Assembly (NCBI GenBank): GCA_032988165.1
Contig: JANTQF010000026.1
Location: 150,331-214,330 of the forward strand
Reading direction: 5' to 3'
Source of the DNA: Emmonsiellopsis sp. PD_33
Lineage: Eukaryota > Ascomycota > Eurotiomycetes > Onygenales > Ajellomycetaceae
Length of the DNA: 64,000 nt
Positions 53,789 through 64,000 of this stretch are shown piece by piece (positions within the stretch are counted from its first letter, which is position 1; each line of letters begins with the position of its first letter). The notes beneath the pieces were generated by a model. That model had not been told where the DNA came from and did no database searches. It saw only the letters and a program-made list of their open reading frames with translations. A program made the translations under genes and the position numbers.

Positions 53789-55277
53789 TCACTCAGGCGC
53801 TGTGCCCGACCACCATGGAAGTGATTCGAGATGCTGTCGCGCTCGTTTACTGGTACAGAATGTTGGGTCGACACTTGCAATACCCGCTTCCTTGAATAGC
53901 CCCAGACTGGCTAGGCCAAGATAGGAGTGTAGCAGGTCTGTAGGGCATTAGCTTGGAGTTTCGGAGCATATGCTGGAACGGTGGACACAATTGCCTACCT
54001 GGGGGGTCACCATAACATTTTCCAAATCCGCCGATAAAATGCTGCGTTCTCTCAAGCAGGAACTGGCGATTCGCATCCACATTAACAGTACCGAGACGAT
54101 CCAGGATCTAAACAAAATCAGCATGGAACTAAATCGCTGGCACAGGGGGGAAGCTTACACCTAATGTTCCTGTGACCCAAAAGGAATAGCATGTGTCGGC
54201 TACTTTATTTGTTCTACCGTTGAATCCAGCCCAATGGAAGTCCTCGCATGGCCTCTGCGTTGCCGGACATATATCAGGGAGGGAAGAAATTCTCTCGTCG
54301 ATTGACTGTTGATCTAAGGCCCCAGAACAGTTATCCTCATTTTCAGGCCCATCTTGGCTCTTTTCTTTGATTAGCGTCGTCTGATGCCACACCAGCCACC
54401 GCACCAAATCTTCAAACCTCGAGGTTGCAGGGGCGAGAGTAGAGCTTGCGAAGGATTCGGGAGGAGGCATATGCCCGAGAAATGAAAGAGACGCGATGCC
54501 ACAGTATGTCAAACCAGCTATAACGGCCACAGTAAGTTGGGAACCGGTTATCATGCATGTAGGGTGCAGACTGCGTACCATGGGATTCTGTAACCGGCGC
54601 TTCTCCAAGTCCTCCATCATACGACTATGGCCTGGTCAGCCTGTATATCCTCTGGAAGAAACTAGGTGGGAGGAACGAACCTGACAGGCCAGAATATGAG
54701 AAACCAAACGCTCGACGTTTATGTCTTCAATATCCTGGAGGTAACCCTCATCCCTTCCCCTGAGTACGTATCGAGCCCCAGACGCGCAACAACAAAATCG
54801 TAAATCGTTGCTCCCTTCGATTTTCCCTCCAGGCCCTAATACCTCCCCAAAACTCCCATCTTCTCGTTGCATCCTGCACAGCCAAAGCAAACATTCTCGC
54901 CGTTTTACGCGATGCAGGTTGTCTCCCAGTATTATGAGCGTCATGAGCGCGAAGAAAGTCGCGGGGACATTTGCTGGATCCCAACACTCATTTTCAGGCG
55001 TCCTCTTCGACTGGTCAAATATCGTGCCGGTAAATCCTCGAAAACCACCAGATGGCACCTGGCAGTGGTAGACCCAGTCTATATAGCCCTGGCGCTCAGC
55101 GGGGGTAAGGTTTCCGTCGAGCGCGTCCAGGAGGTCCAGGCCTGCAATGGTGAAAAAGGCCAAAGTCATGCGATTGGAGTCACTGGAGACATATCCCTGC
55201 GGCAGGAAGGTCTTGAGACATCGTAGGAAGTACTTGATCTGGCGGTCTTTGCGGAGGGCTGTGGTGTTGGTCGTCAT
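53789..55277 (-). CDS. CDC43: Geranylgeranyltransferase type I beta subunit
   Basis: Predicted 419-aa catalytic subunit that, with the shared alpha subunit, attaches geranylgeranyl to CaaL-type proteins such as Rho1, Cdc42 and Rac. Exons are 55277-54681, 54624-54579, 54517-54159, 54107-53999 and 53937-53789; all joins are in frame. Alpha-alpha barrel repeats show the Gly-Gly-Phe/Leu turns: CQVPSGGFRGFTG, QSYDGGLGEAPVTESHAGLTYCGIASL, GFNGRTNKVADTCYSFWVTGTLG and QHFIGGFGKCYGDPPDLLHSYLGLA. The zinc ligands should be Asp and Cys of VADTC and the His of LLHSYLGL. Length and motif order match the family. It is divergent from ILM1 with 375 bp between starts. Confidence 0.93.
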
Positions 55278-55652
55278 GGCGGGGGCTGATGCGGAGGAGG
55301 GGTCATGCAGCGCGGAGGTCTGCGGGATGCTGGCGAGAATGGAGAAGTGCCAATTGCTGCGTGTGTCGCGCGATGGGGGTGTTAGTTATATGTAGCAAAA
55401 CCGTCAAAGGGCGATTCCGAAACCCGCCAACGCCACAAAGCCGGCTGTCGCATGCGCGGGGGACATGTACGCCCAACGGCGGCGATAGAAGGCGCGGCGG
55501 AGTTTAGCTGTCGGCTTGGCAGAGATCGCGTTAGTCAGCACGTCCAGCCAGAAATTCCCGATCTCCCCAACGTCAGGGTCTTTGCACCGCACCGTCTGGC
55601 CACTTGAGGATCTCGACGGCACAGGCAGCCCTCCAGAGGCGGCAGGTTCACC
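55278..55652. promoter_or_regulatory. Divergent promoter, CDC43 / ILM1
   Basis: Short shared promoter of two conserved genes. An uninterrupted minus-strand frame (55404-55844) runs through it and antisense to ILM1 exon 1; see findings. Confidence 0.45.
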
Positions 55653-56492
55653 ATGAGCCGGTTGTCGTCGAAAAACTACATCCGGCTGCATGCCCTCTTC
55701 CAGTTCCTGCTGGCTGTTTACCTCACCCATTGCCGCGAAGTCATCACCGATGCCGAGCTGGTATACAACGTCAATGATGTTGTTCGGATTGTAGGTGCCC
55801 GTCCTGTCTTGTCTGTTGTGTGCAGCTGCGTCTCCTCTGGACACGGCACATATCCGTTGGCTTTTTGCTGGAGATCGTTTGCATTACCAAGGCCATGGTT
55901 GGGACCCCTCTGCTAACAGCCGGGTGACACAGGATGCGAAGCCGACGTTCTCACGTCCTCGCTCTCCGTTAGCATACTGCGGCATAATCCTCATAACCTT
56001 CGCTCTCTTTGATCTGATTCTCGCTATCAAACTGCCCCTGATCAACCAGATCATTTCCATGTCACAGCTCATCAACCACAGAGCGGATGATTCCCCTGCC
56101 GTCTCCGCCGCCGTCAACAAAGTGATTCGAGTTTTCAGTTCACTCTTTTTCCACATCTGCGTCCTGCTTGCCCTAACACGATTACTGGTGTTTTCCGTCA
56201 TATCACTGCGGATCTATTCGTCCGCCCCTGAGATCTGGATGCCTGCTGGCATGCAGAGTACATCCGCATGGAATTCCAAGGTCAATGAGGCGAAGAATAA
56301 GGTAGTGCTTGGGTACGGGATGCTGGAGATCATGTCTTCCGCCTGGGTTAGTTACGTTTCTTTCGGTTTATTTTTGGATTTTTGGATATCCGTAAATACT
56401 AACTATTTCAGACACTGCTCTCGTTAAAGGCAGAACGGCGGGCAACGGAAGCTCTCATTTTTTCAGCGCCAATGCGGCGGCTCCTACGATAA
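55653..56492 (+). CDS. ILM1: ILM1 family membrane protein
   Basis: Predicted 210-aa protein of the Increased Loss of Mitochondrial DNA family. Exons are 55653-55790, 55933-56346 and 56412-56492. The N-terminus MSRLSSKNYIRLHALFQFLLAVYLTHCREVITDAELVY and the following DAKPTFSRPRSPLAYCG match the family layout. Hydrophobic helices lie at about 12-28, 61-85 and 107-130, with another near 170-185 (LGYGMLEIMSSAW). In yeast the protein is ER-located and its loss destabilises mitochondrial DNA; the mechanism is not clear. Splice sites are GT/AG throughout. An alternative reading that keeps intron 1 would create an unrelated N-terminus and is not favoured. Confidence 0.88.
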
Positions 56493-56998
56493 TATACGTA
56501 TTGATCAATCGACGATATCACCCTCAACTATCCCGAGTATATTTGAACCGAGGAATTTTTGCCTGCAGCGCAGAATTGCTATGGAATCGAATGAATACTT
56601 TCAGGGATTGTGGAAACGACGGGCAACGGATTATCCTCGATCATTTATTTCAGTCACTGTGGCGGAAATCATTCAGTTCTCGGGATTCAAAAGGAAGCGT
56701 ACGCCAAACACATTCTTCAAACCTCTTGATTGATGAAACGAATACATAGATGCCTTTATTGGTGTTATTTGCAATTTGCACTTTCTTCTTCAATTCAGTC
56801 CGCATCATACCCTGTTGCAAGCATCTGTTTCCCTGGTTACGTCATGAACGGCCTATCTGACAGTCAAGTGTACACAATGTCCTCAACATACACCTTTGAG
56901 TATAAACTCGTTTGCTCTATCAATTAATTCAATTAATTCCAAAACACCGCCCAAACCCACTCCCATCCCCATTCTATAAAAACAAAAAGAAAAACCCC
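56493..56998. other. Spacer between ILM1 and the SDR gene
   Basis: Convergent 3' ends with no supported gene. Mostly A/T-rich, becoming C/A-rich close to the SDR stop. Confidence 0.45.
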
Positions 56999-57985
56999 CT
57001 AACCCACAACCTCAAACAACCTCCTCTCCTCCTCCCCCTTCGCAATCTGCTTAACCGTCCACTCCCACAACTCCTCCTGACACCCCACCTCATAACTCTG
57101 CACACTACTCTTAATCCTCTTCCTCGCCTCAAAATACCCCCCTTTCTCCGCCTCCACCCCCTCCCCACCCGCCAACCACGCCAACGTCTCCCCCGACTCC
57201 TCCACCCGCCTTATATTCCCCGACACAAGCACCTGCAACAGCGGCACAATCCGTGGCAACACCACCTTAACCAACCACCGAAAAAACCACCCAGCTTCCC
57301 TCACCAGCCCCGTCCCCGGCATCGCGCCCGGATCCAACGAAACAACCGTCCACCGCTTCCCGCCCGCCGCGCGCATCTTCTCCAGCCGCCGCCCCAACGC
57401 ATACCCCCACATCACATTCGCCAGCTTACTATTCGTATAATGATTCGTGCCCGTGGGGCCGCCCTTTGACGCAGGCGGGGGCCGCGCGAGCAGCTCGGCG
57501 CTCACGAAGCGCGCGGTCGGCATCCCCGTGCGCTGGGCGGGGTCATGCGTGCCGCTGGCGGTGATGACGATGCGGGCGTCGTCGGCTAGGAAGGGCTGGA
57601 GGAGGGAGAAGAGCAGGGCGTGGCCGAGGTGGTTGGTTGCGAAGGTTGTTTCGATGCCTTCGGCGGTGAAGCGGGTGCCGGAGGGGTATTGCATGCCGGC
57701 GTTGAGGAGGAGGGCGGAGAGGGGGGGGTATTGGTTGGTGGAGAAGGTGTCGATGAAGGAGCGGATGTTGGTGGTGCTGCTGAGGTCGAGGGGGAGGTAG
57801 TGGGTGTTTTTCTGGGATAGGGTGGTGTTTATGCTGGCTGCGGCGGAGTGCGGGTCGGTGCGGGAGGCGAGCAGGATGGTGTGTGTTGGGTGGCTGCGGG
57901 CGAGGGAGAGGGCGCAGTGGTAGCCGAGCCCGTGGGTGCCGCCGGTGATGAGGATGGTGCGGGCGGACATGGCTTGGTCTTTCAT
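56999..57985 (-). CDS. Short-chain dehydrogenase/reductase (WWOX/retinol-DH-like)
   Basis: Single-exon 328-aa NAD(P)-dependent oxidoreductase. The nucleotide-binding motif is TGGTHGLG at about residues 14-21 (TGxxxGxG). ASRTDPHSA follows strand 2, where the Arg suggests NADP(H). LLLNAGM carries the NAG motif, then ETTFATNHLGHALLFSLLQPFL. The catalytic set is Ser in IVITASGTHD and YTNSK (YxxxK). The C-terminal extension of about 80 residues has DPGAMPGTGLVREAG and is typical of WW-domain-oxidoreductase-like and protochlorophyllide-reductase-like members. The start is at 57985, with a second ATG five codons downstream just before the fold. The substrate is unknown, and neighbours give no pathway hint. 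Confidence 0.9.
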   Translation of the reverse strand: MKDQAMSARTILITGGTHGLGYHCALSLARSHPTHTILLASRTDPHSAAASINTTLSQKNTHYLPLDLSSTTNIRSFIDTFSTNQYPPLSALLLNAGMQYPSGTRFTAEGIETTFATNHLGHALLFSLLQPFLADDARIVITASGTHDPAQRTGMPTARFVSAELLARPPPASKGGPTGTNHYTNSKLANVMWGYALGRRLEKMRAAGGKRWTVVSLDPGAMPGTGLVREAGWFFRWLVKVVLPRIVPLLQVLVSGNIRRVEESGETLAWLAGGEGVEAEKGGYFEARKRIKSSVQSYEVGCQEELWEWTVKQIAKGEEERRLFEVVG

Positions 57986-58924
57986 TGGGGGGGTTGGTTG
58001 ATGTTGTTATTTGTTTGCTGGGTAAGGCAATTGACGCTGTGGTTTAGATGGTATCTTGATTAGGTATCTTCCCATGGATAGAATTGCAGATTTATATAAC
58101 ATCGGCCATGGCCAACCCACCACCTTCACAACGCCTCCTAACTCCCATATATCCGCAAATTTTCTCCACGGGGTTCTTTCTATACCCGCGCTGCACCGCA
58201 CTAAAATCCTACCCATCTAGACCAGGGACGGCCACAAGCCACCACATCCATCTCGCCCAGCCTATCTCCCAATATGAATCCAACCGGATGAATAGTTACT
58301 CCTAGGCAGCCATCAACACATCCATCCACTCCTAACTCCGAACACACGTATGTAGTGGCCTGCCTACTTTATTTAGGGAAGAAGAAGCAGTGGATATAGT
58401 ATCTTGTGGACACAAGTTGCTAATTATATACAGTAGCGCGGAACCCGATATTAAGGTTATGTGATAAGGTTGTCATTTCTTGCAAGGTTCTGCCCTGCAT
58501 GTATGCATGTTCAACTGCTAGTTAGAAGATGTGCGCCTCATTTTAGCAAAGCCTGCTATCTAGTATTACTTGGTCAATGATATAGATATGGAATGGGCAA
58601 TAAACAGCAAGCGGGAATGAATACAAAATAGCAGACGCCAAGCCAGGGTTGAACGGCACCGTCGATTTAGAGTTCCTGGGCCGCTGACTCAGCAGGGCCA
58701 GCCAACCAGAGCCCTAGCGCCGTCCCGGCTGTCGACGTCACTAGTGCGACACTGCGACTGCCTGAGACGACGAAGACGAGCTGGGCGGAAGGGGGACTAT
58801 GGATTATCATCTATGGATGGCCAAACACCGCAATCTCCGTCTTCTCCCCCTTCTCGACCGAAATCAACGGTGCCGTTCGCATCCTCCGCCCTAGTCTCGA
58901 CCACCGTCGAGAATACCAAGAACC
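57986..58924. promoter_or_regulatory. Divergent upstream region, SDR / OrsD-type protein
   Basis: Non-coding region between divergent starts. A frame overlapping the 5' end of the OrsD-type gene (58744-59190) is in another phase and lacks domains. GC content rises from about 58640 toward the gene. Confidence 0.4.
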
Positions 58925-60619
58925 ATGCCATCAGCAACCTCCCCCGAATCCCTCCCTCCCCCCTCCCGGCTCTTCCACTACCACCCCGCCCACCGCGTCC
59001 TGATCTGCCGTCCCTGCAAATACGCCATCCAGCCACACGCCATCTCACGCCACCTAAAGGAGATCCACCTCATCTATCGCGCTTCTCGGCGGCCGTACGT
59101 CGACTACGCGGCGCGCCTGCAGCTGGCCGAGCCGGGCGATGTGCCGCTACCAGAGGCGCATGGGTTTCCCGTGCAGGAGCTGCCGGTTGAGTGGGGGTTT
59201 AGTTGTTTGGCAGAGGGCGGTTGTGGGTATCTATGCGTGTCTCTGAAGCGGATGAAGCAGCATTGGGTTCATGAGCATGGACGGGCTGGACGCGGAGCGG
59301 GCGAGGGGAAGGCGAAGGGGGATTGGAAATCTGTCCCGCTGCAGACCTTCTTCAGGGGGAATTTGCTGCGGTATTTTACCAAACCGGTGCCTGCGTCGGG
59401 ATTGCAGGATGGGGAATGGGATGGGGTAGAGGATGCAGGAACCAGAGCAGAAATTGCATTAACTACCTCATCCTTTGCCGCAGGGTTAGACAATCTCTCC
59501 CTCTCCTTCTCTGCTGCCCCGGACACCTCCACAGCCACCCTCCTCGCCCACTTCATCTCCTCAACTGCCCACACGCTCGCCGTCAACGCCGCGACCGCAC
59601 ATGCCTGGACTACCATCGTCCCCCAAATAGCCTCCACAACCCCCTACGTAATGCAGGGCCTCCTCGCCTGTTCCGCCCTGCACCTCGCGCACCTCTCCCC
59701 GCACACCTCGCACAAGCGCGCCTACACGCTGCGCTCGTACCAGCTACAGGAAGAAGCAATGCCTCCCTTCCGCGCCGCGGTGGGGAATAGACAAGCGCAC
59801 GTCTCGAACTTCGAAGCGGTGCTGGTATTCGCGCACTTCCTGATTGTATTTTCCGTCGCGGCGGACAGGGCGGGGGGCGACCTGTTCCTCGTCGATAACC
59901 AACAGCAACAACAAAACCCAAACCCAAACGCCAACACGAGCGAAATACCAAATGACTCCGACCCCCGCGCAAGGGAATCCACCCTCCTCCCCTACTGGCT
60001 CTACTCGATGCGCGGCGGCTGCGCAATCGTCAACGACGTCTGGACGCACCTGATCCGCTCCCCCATCAGCCCGCTGACAGAGCAATGGGACGTGCAGATC
60101 GAAACCTCGCCCGGAAGCGGCACCTTCATTGCCTCCCCCTCAGACGACCCGGACGCCGTCGCGGCGGCCACGAATAACGAGCTCTCCGCGCCGCCGCCGC
60201 TGGAGGAGAATGTGCTTTTGGGGAAGTTGCTTAGTTACATCCCTACCCCGTCGATAAATGGTGGGGAGGAAGGAGAGGTTGAAACCTGGACAGCGCGCGA
60301 ACGCGAGATCTACACAGACGCAGCGACGCGGTTGAGCATTGCGTTTATCAAACTGCGCGCGCTTGGTGGGCATGTGTCGGCGTGGGATGTGTTGAGGATC
60401 TGGCCGTTGCGGTTGCCTGTGGGGTGTTTGGAACTGTTGGGCGGGGGGCATATGGGGATGTTGTTGTTGCTGGGCCATTATGCGCGGATTCTGAGGAGGG
60501 TGGAGGGGGTGTGGTTTTTTGGGGGGGAGGGGGCGAGGTTGGAGCGGGTGGTTATGGGGAGGTTGAGGGGGGTGTGGAGGGGGAGGTTGGTGGAGTTGGG
60601 TGATTCTTGCTTTTATTAA
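58925..60619 (+). CDS. OrsD-type (DUF3505) zinc protein with regulator-like C-terminus
   Basis: Single-exon 564-aa protein. Residues 15-130 form an OrsD/DUF3505-like domain with two zinc-finger-like units: CRPCKYAIQPHAISRHLKEIH (one letter beyond shown positions 29-49, Cys-x2-Cys and His-x4-His) and C-x4-C then C-x8-H-x4-H in the segment ending MKQHWVHEH. DWKSVPLQTFFRGNLLRYF is the usual end of the block. The remaining 400 residues have the helical pattern of the fungal transcription-factor-2-like region (MQGLLACSALHLAHLSPHTSHKRAY then SNFEAVLVFAHFLIVFSVAA) seen in sterol-uptake-control-type regulators, but there is no Zn2Cys6 cluster. It may act as a nuclear regulator; OrsD itself lies in a polyketide cluster and its biochemical role is unclear. 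Confidence 0.78.
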   Translation: MPSATSPESLPPPSRLFHYHPAHRVLICRPCKYAIQPHAISRHLKEIHLIYRASRRPYVDYAARLQLAEPGDVPLPEAHGFPVQELPVEWGFSCLAEGGCGYLCVSLKRMKQHWVHEHGRAGRGAGEGKAKGDWKSVPLQTFFRGNLLRYFTKPVPASGLQDGEWDGVEDAGTRAEIALTTSSFAAGLDNLSLSFSAAPDTSTATLLAHFISSTAHTLAVNAATAHAWTTIVPQIASTTPYVMQGLLACSALHLAHLSPHTSHKRAYTLRSYQLQEEAMPPFRAAVGNRQAHVSNFEAVLVFAHFLIVFSVAADRAGGDLFLVDNQQQQQNPNPNANTSEIPNDSDPRARESTLLPYWLYSMRGGCAIVNDVWTHLIRSPISPLTEQWDVQIETSPGSGTFIASPSDDPDAVAAATNNELSAPPPLEENVLLGKLLSYIPTPSINGGEEGEVETWTAREREIYTDAATRLSIAFIKLRALGGHVSAWDVLRIWPLRLPVGCLELLGGGHMGMLLLLGHYARILRRVEGVWFFGGEGARLERVVMGRLRGVWRGRLVELGDSCFY

Positions 60620-61139
60620 TTGGATAGTGGGTGATTTTGATGGTATTTCGGGGTATTTATTATATGGGGGGCTGAGTGAGCTATCTGATGGTAGGGAGGT
60701 AGTTGGGTAGGCAATGCCAGGTAAGTCCCCCTATATAGGCAGATAATAGCTGTGCAAATAAAACTTGTGCAGGGAATTAACTTAATCAGCGTATGTAGAT
60801 AAGTCAGGGCTATATTAGATACTATGTATGAGTGTGGTACATGAATGGGAAGAGAAGTAGAGGGTGGAGATAATCAAAGTCACATACATAGATAGAAGGA
60901 TATAATGGATAATATTGACCAAAACAGACAATACAATCAATCAATTCACCATTACCTTCAGGCAAGTTAACTACATACATACATACACCCATCAATGAAT
61001 TAATTAATCAAGTCAAATTAAGAAAGAAAAACACCATCAACCAGCCCTTCCTTACACCCTACCTCCCCCTTCCCACTACCATTAACACAACACAACCCAC
61101 CCCCCCCCCCCCTCCGTACATTAATTAACATACACCCCC
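60620..61139. other. Convergent spacer with CATA and poly-C tracts
   Basis: Contains TACA repeats (about 60972-60987) and a C14 run at about 61098-61111. It lies between two 3' ends. No gene seen. Confidence 0.5.
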
Positions 61140-61723
61140 CTAAAACAACCCCGCAACCACCGCCCCAACAACCCCCATCACCCCCGCCCCAACACCCGCA
61201 CCCGCCGCAACCCCAACCCTCCCCGCGGCCCCCGTCTCAGTCGTCCCCGTGGCACTCCCCGTCTTGGAGCTGCACACGGCGCTGTCGGGGATATCGGTGA
61301 TGCCGGCGGTGCCGCAGATGCCTTTTGCGAATTGGATTGTTTCTTTCGTATCATATCGTTAGTATCGTAGCGTAGGATGGGATAGTATAGCGTGATGTAG
61401 TTGAATAAGAGAGGTAAGGTAAGGAAAGGAAGGAATACTCACTCTCCTGATCCTCGGCCGAACAGTCACCGGCGACGCAGCAGGTGATGGCGTCGATGAA
61501 GGAGTCGGCGGTGCAGATGCATTTGACGTCGAGGCCGCAGTCTTTGGGGATGGAGTTTAGGGCGCAGTTTTGCTGGGTGGATGTATGTTAATTGTAGGTG
61601 GATGGGGATGGGGATGGGGATGGGGTTGGAGAGACGGACGGCGCACTTGGGCAGGCCGCCGAGACCCTGGGCGGAGGCGAGGGCGAGGAGGGCGGTGGTG
61701 GTGGTGAGGAGGGTGAGTTTCAT
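61140..61723 (-). CDS. CFEM-domain protein, probable GPI anchor
   Basis: Predicted 138-aa secreted protein in three exons: 61723-61640, 61572-61443 and 61342-61140; intron 2 ends in AAAG. Residues 1-19 are a signal peptide (ending ALASAQG). The CFEM domain covers about 24-82 with cysteines at 27, 31, 40, 46, 48, 59, 60, 65 and 81. The CGLDVKCICT stretch includes the Asp that binds haem iron in characterised CFEM proteins. The tail is Ala/Gly/Val-rich, ending VVGAVVAGLF, which fits a GPI signal. Known roles are haem capture, cell-wall structure and, in plant pathogens, effector activity; which applies here cannot be told. Confidence 0.85.
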
Positions 61724-62494
61724 TGTGGTGGTTGTTGATTAAAATTGGTTGGTTGGTTGATGGGGATAGATGGAGGTGGATAGTAGAAGGTTGGAGGTTG
61801 GAGGATGCGGAGAGAGGAGAGAGGAGAGTTGGGGTAACTAATTTAATTCAATTGGGCAGTCCGAGGTTAGAGATCAAACAAACAGGCGGCTGGTTATTTG
61901 CCTGAGGACGCGGCAGTTGGATCCAAGTTACTATTTATTAATCACGGATGCTATGAATTACTGTTGATGCGACGGTGTGCTACTCGCAGCCCGGCTGGCT
62001 TCCTGGCCGATATTTGTAGTTATATTTGTTTATCCAACACTGCCTGCAAACGGCATGTCTATAACTACTACCATCGAGTGGCACGGCATGGCTGCAACTG
62101 TCAGTGTAACTGCACATAGACTGTAGACTTCTCTAGAACAGGAATTGAATATCCTGATATCTGATATCTGATGTTGCATCTAATATCCCATCAGCTAGTA
62201 TTTAACATGCCCATCTGAGTCTCGCCATGACACTATGAAACTAACCCCGGATCACCACAACATCCACTTCACATCCCCATCCCCATCCACGACGATCAGT
62301 CTCCAAATAACAATCCCAGCATTGTGTCTGCAGCTGCTCTTCTGCTGCATCCGTCTCTTTGTCTGTTGCGCCACCTATCCCCGAGGCTCGCCTGTGTCCT
62401 GTCTCTCCTCTCCTGTCCTCCTGAATCTCAAGCCATGCTCCTCTCAATCGCACCGCCGTGACCGTCCTCTCAACCCTGTACAACATCCGCCGCC
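61724..62494. promoter_or_regulatory. Divergent upstream region, CFEM / MFS
   Basis: 771 bp between divergent starts. GGTTGG and GGAGGTTGGAGG repeats lie near 61748-61804. A 241-codon plus-strand frame from 62235 overlaps the MFS first exons in another phase and is a shadow. Two TGATATCTGATATCTGAT-like repeats occur at about 62154-62173. Confidence 0.4.
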
Positions 62495-64000
62495 ATGGCT
62501 CTCGGGATTCTCGAAGACACCCATCTCGACCACGTCCCCGGTAGCTAAATACATCCCCCACCGTCTGTCTATCCATTGCGCCTCTAACCACTCGCTGTAT
62601 ATCCAGGAACCACCTTCATCCTCGACGCCGAGACCAGCTCCACCGAGCAGGATGCCTCCAGCCCAACCCTCAAGTATGACCGCAGCGGGCCTGTCCCCAT
62701 CATCCTCGTCCCGCAGCCCAGCGACGACCCCAACGATCCCTTGGTACGTCCCTCCACACATCTATATCTCATCCACGCCTAACAAAACACACAGAACTGG
62801 CCCCTCTGGAAACGCGACCTCATCCTCGCCATCCTCTCCCTCGTCTCCGTCCTCTGCGCAACCACCAGCCCCCTGCTCGCCGCAAACACCGCCACCATCG
62901 CCGTCGACTACCGCGTCAGCTTTACAAAAGCCGCCCTGCTCACCGGCTACCACCTGCTAGGCGTCGGCGTGGCCGGCCTGCTCTTCGTCCCCTCCGCCAG
63001 AGTATGGGGCAAGCGCCACTTGTACATCCTGGGCAATGTGATCATGATATTCAGCTCCGCCTGGGGCGGCGCGAGCAGGAATAGCTACGGCAGCTTGCTG
63101 GCCGCTCGCGTGTTCCAGGGAATCGGCCTGGCGCCGTTTGAAGCGTTGGTCAATGCCAGCGTGGGGGATCTGTTCTACGTGCATGTACGTTCCCGCGCCT
63201 GACCCCCCGGCCCGGCCCCTACATGCGTCGTCTGGTATTAAGTTGTAATTATAGGAACGTGGCAAGCGCATGGCCTTGTCGAACGTTGCTTTGTTCGGCG
63301 GATGCTTCCTTACACCAGTCATTGTCGGCAAACTCACCGAGTCCATGGGCTGGGAGTGGACTTTTTACTTCCTCGCCATCTTCTCCGGTGTGTCGCTGCC
63401 GTTTATGGTCTTTTTCGTCCCGGAGACGGCGTTTCGGAGAGCGGCCCATCTCAACACGGATTTCGAGGGTGATTCCGATCGAGTCCATCTGCCCATGCCG
63501 GCTTCTGCACCTGGGGCGTCGACAGCGAACGGGAAGCCGGAGGAAGCTGTCGCGTCGAACGGGCATACTAATAGACCAGAAGACGAGGAAAAGAGTCATG
63601 AGTCTGCTGTGCAGTCATCGAATCCTCCCCAGAAAGCAACCCTCCTCCAAAGCATCAAGCTATTCAACGGCCGGAAAACAGACGAGAACTTCTGGTCATT
63701 GTTCCTCCGCCCGTTCCCCCTATTCTTCCACCCCGGCATTCTCTGGGTGAGCTCCCCCCCCCCCCCCCCCTCCCCCCTCCTCTCCTCTCCTACCCCCACA
63801 GTCCTCCACAAATCACCCGCCACAAAAACCCCTGGACCCCCGACCGCCCCTCCCACCCAAAAAAAAAAATCCCCCCCCCCCCACACCCCCCCCGCCACTC
63901 TCATCCAGCTCTAGTCTCGTACCTCCTACTTTACTCTGCCCCGCGATTCTGTCCGCTCCATCGTCATACATCACCACATCGACGCTTCTCCCACTCCCCC
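62495..64000 (+). CDS. MFS transporter, DHA1/HOL1-like, cut by window edge
   Basis: N-terminal part of a carrier. Exons seen are 62495-62540, 62607-62743, 62795-63184 and 63255-63746, all GT/AG and in frame, about 355 residues. The N-terminal tail ends in DDPNDPLNWPLWKRDLILAIL, the N-W-P motif of fungal DHA1 members. GYHLLGVGVAGLLFVPSARVWGKRHLYI is the helix 2-3 signature motif A region, followed by ARVFQGIGLAPFEALVNASVGDLFYVHERGKRMALSN. The central loop (about 265-340) is charged and disordered. After PFPLFFHPGILW comes a GTGAGC donor at 63747 and a very C-rich intron. No convincing acceptor restoring helix 7 is present before the window ends, so the coding end is not in this window. The listed end is the edge, not a stop. 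Confidence 0.8.
63757..63895. repeat. Poly-C rich tract in the terminal MFS intron
   Basis: C-runs of about 15 and 10 bases separated by CT-rich and A-rich segments. It sits downstream of the 63747 donor and is probably intronic. Homopolymers here may contain sequencing error. Confidence 0.75.

Noticed and set aside
62235..62960. 241-codon Ser/Pro-rich plus-strand frame
   Set aside because: Out-of-phase shadow of the first MFS exons, where C-rich codons read as Ser/Pro.
1..64000. Secondary-metabolite cluster with backbone enzyme
   Set aside because: Several MFS carriers, an SDR and regulators are present, but no PKS, NRPS, terpene synthase or DMATS gene was found.

Overview
This window is nuclear DNA from a filamentous ascomycete (Pezizomycotina, most likely Eurotiomycetes; the genus is not determined). 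The evidence is the many 45-150 bp GT-AG introns with CTRAC-like branch sites, two Zn2Cys6 regulators, several fungal-type MFS carriers, a cutinase, a CFEM protein, and ascomycete housekeeping orthologues (ERJ5, PRA1, SFK1, EIS1, CDC43, ILM1). No RNA gene, complete transposon, CRISPR array or virus-like gene was seen. Exon joins were worked out by hand from splice signals and frame continuity.

Layout. 0.2-5.6 kb: a CTF1/Far-type Zn2Cys6 regulator and a 14-TMS drug/toxin-type MFS exporter, converging. 7.9-21.2 kb: mostly conserved cell-biology genes. These are a small J-protein with a glycine-zipper membrane segment, a Ser/His-rich small protein, the ER J-protein ERJ5, the PRA1 Rab acceptor with a disordered protein frame right behind it, an Sfk1/DRAM-type membrane protein and a tyrosine phosphatase. 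22.0-30.0 kb: an F-box-like protein, the eisosome protein EIS1 (one intron appears to be GC-AG) and an orphan 715-aa membrane protein.

30-45 kb is sparser and looks accessory. It holds a FucP-type sugar permease, a GNAT acetyltransferase, an F-box-like protein with a near-perfect 41-residue tandem duplication, a secreted cutinase, a monocarboxylate-type MFS carrier and, divergent from that carrier, a second Zn2Cys6 regulator. 46-56.5 kb returns to conserved genes: a CAMK-like kinase, a small secreted Cys-rich GPI-type protein, the geranylgeranyltransferase I beta subunit CDC43 and ILM1. 57-64 kb holds an SDR, an OrsD-type zinc protein with a regulator-like C-terminal part, a CFEM protein and an MFS gene that runs off the right edge.

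Functional links. The two best regulatory hypotheses come straight from the sequence. (1) The cutinase upstream region carries three CCTCGG elements, the motif known for the Far/CTF1 regulator family, and such a regulator is encoded at the left end of the window. (2) The MFS/Zn2Cys6 divergent pair has two copies of the inverted repeat TCGG-N2-CCGA, one in the shared promoter and one inside the regulator's first exon, suggesting local control and autoregulation. I found no clearly unprecedented system; the most unusual items are listed as findings.
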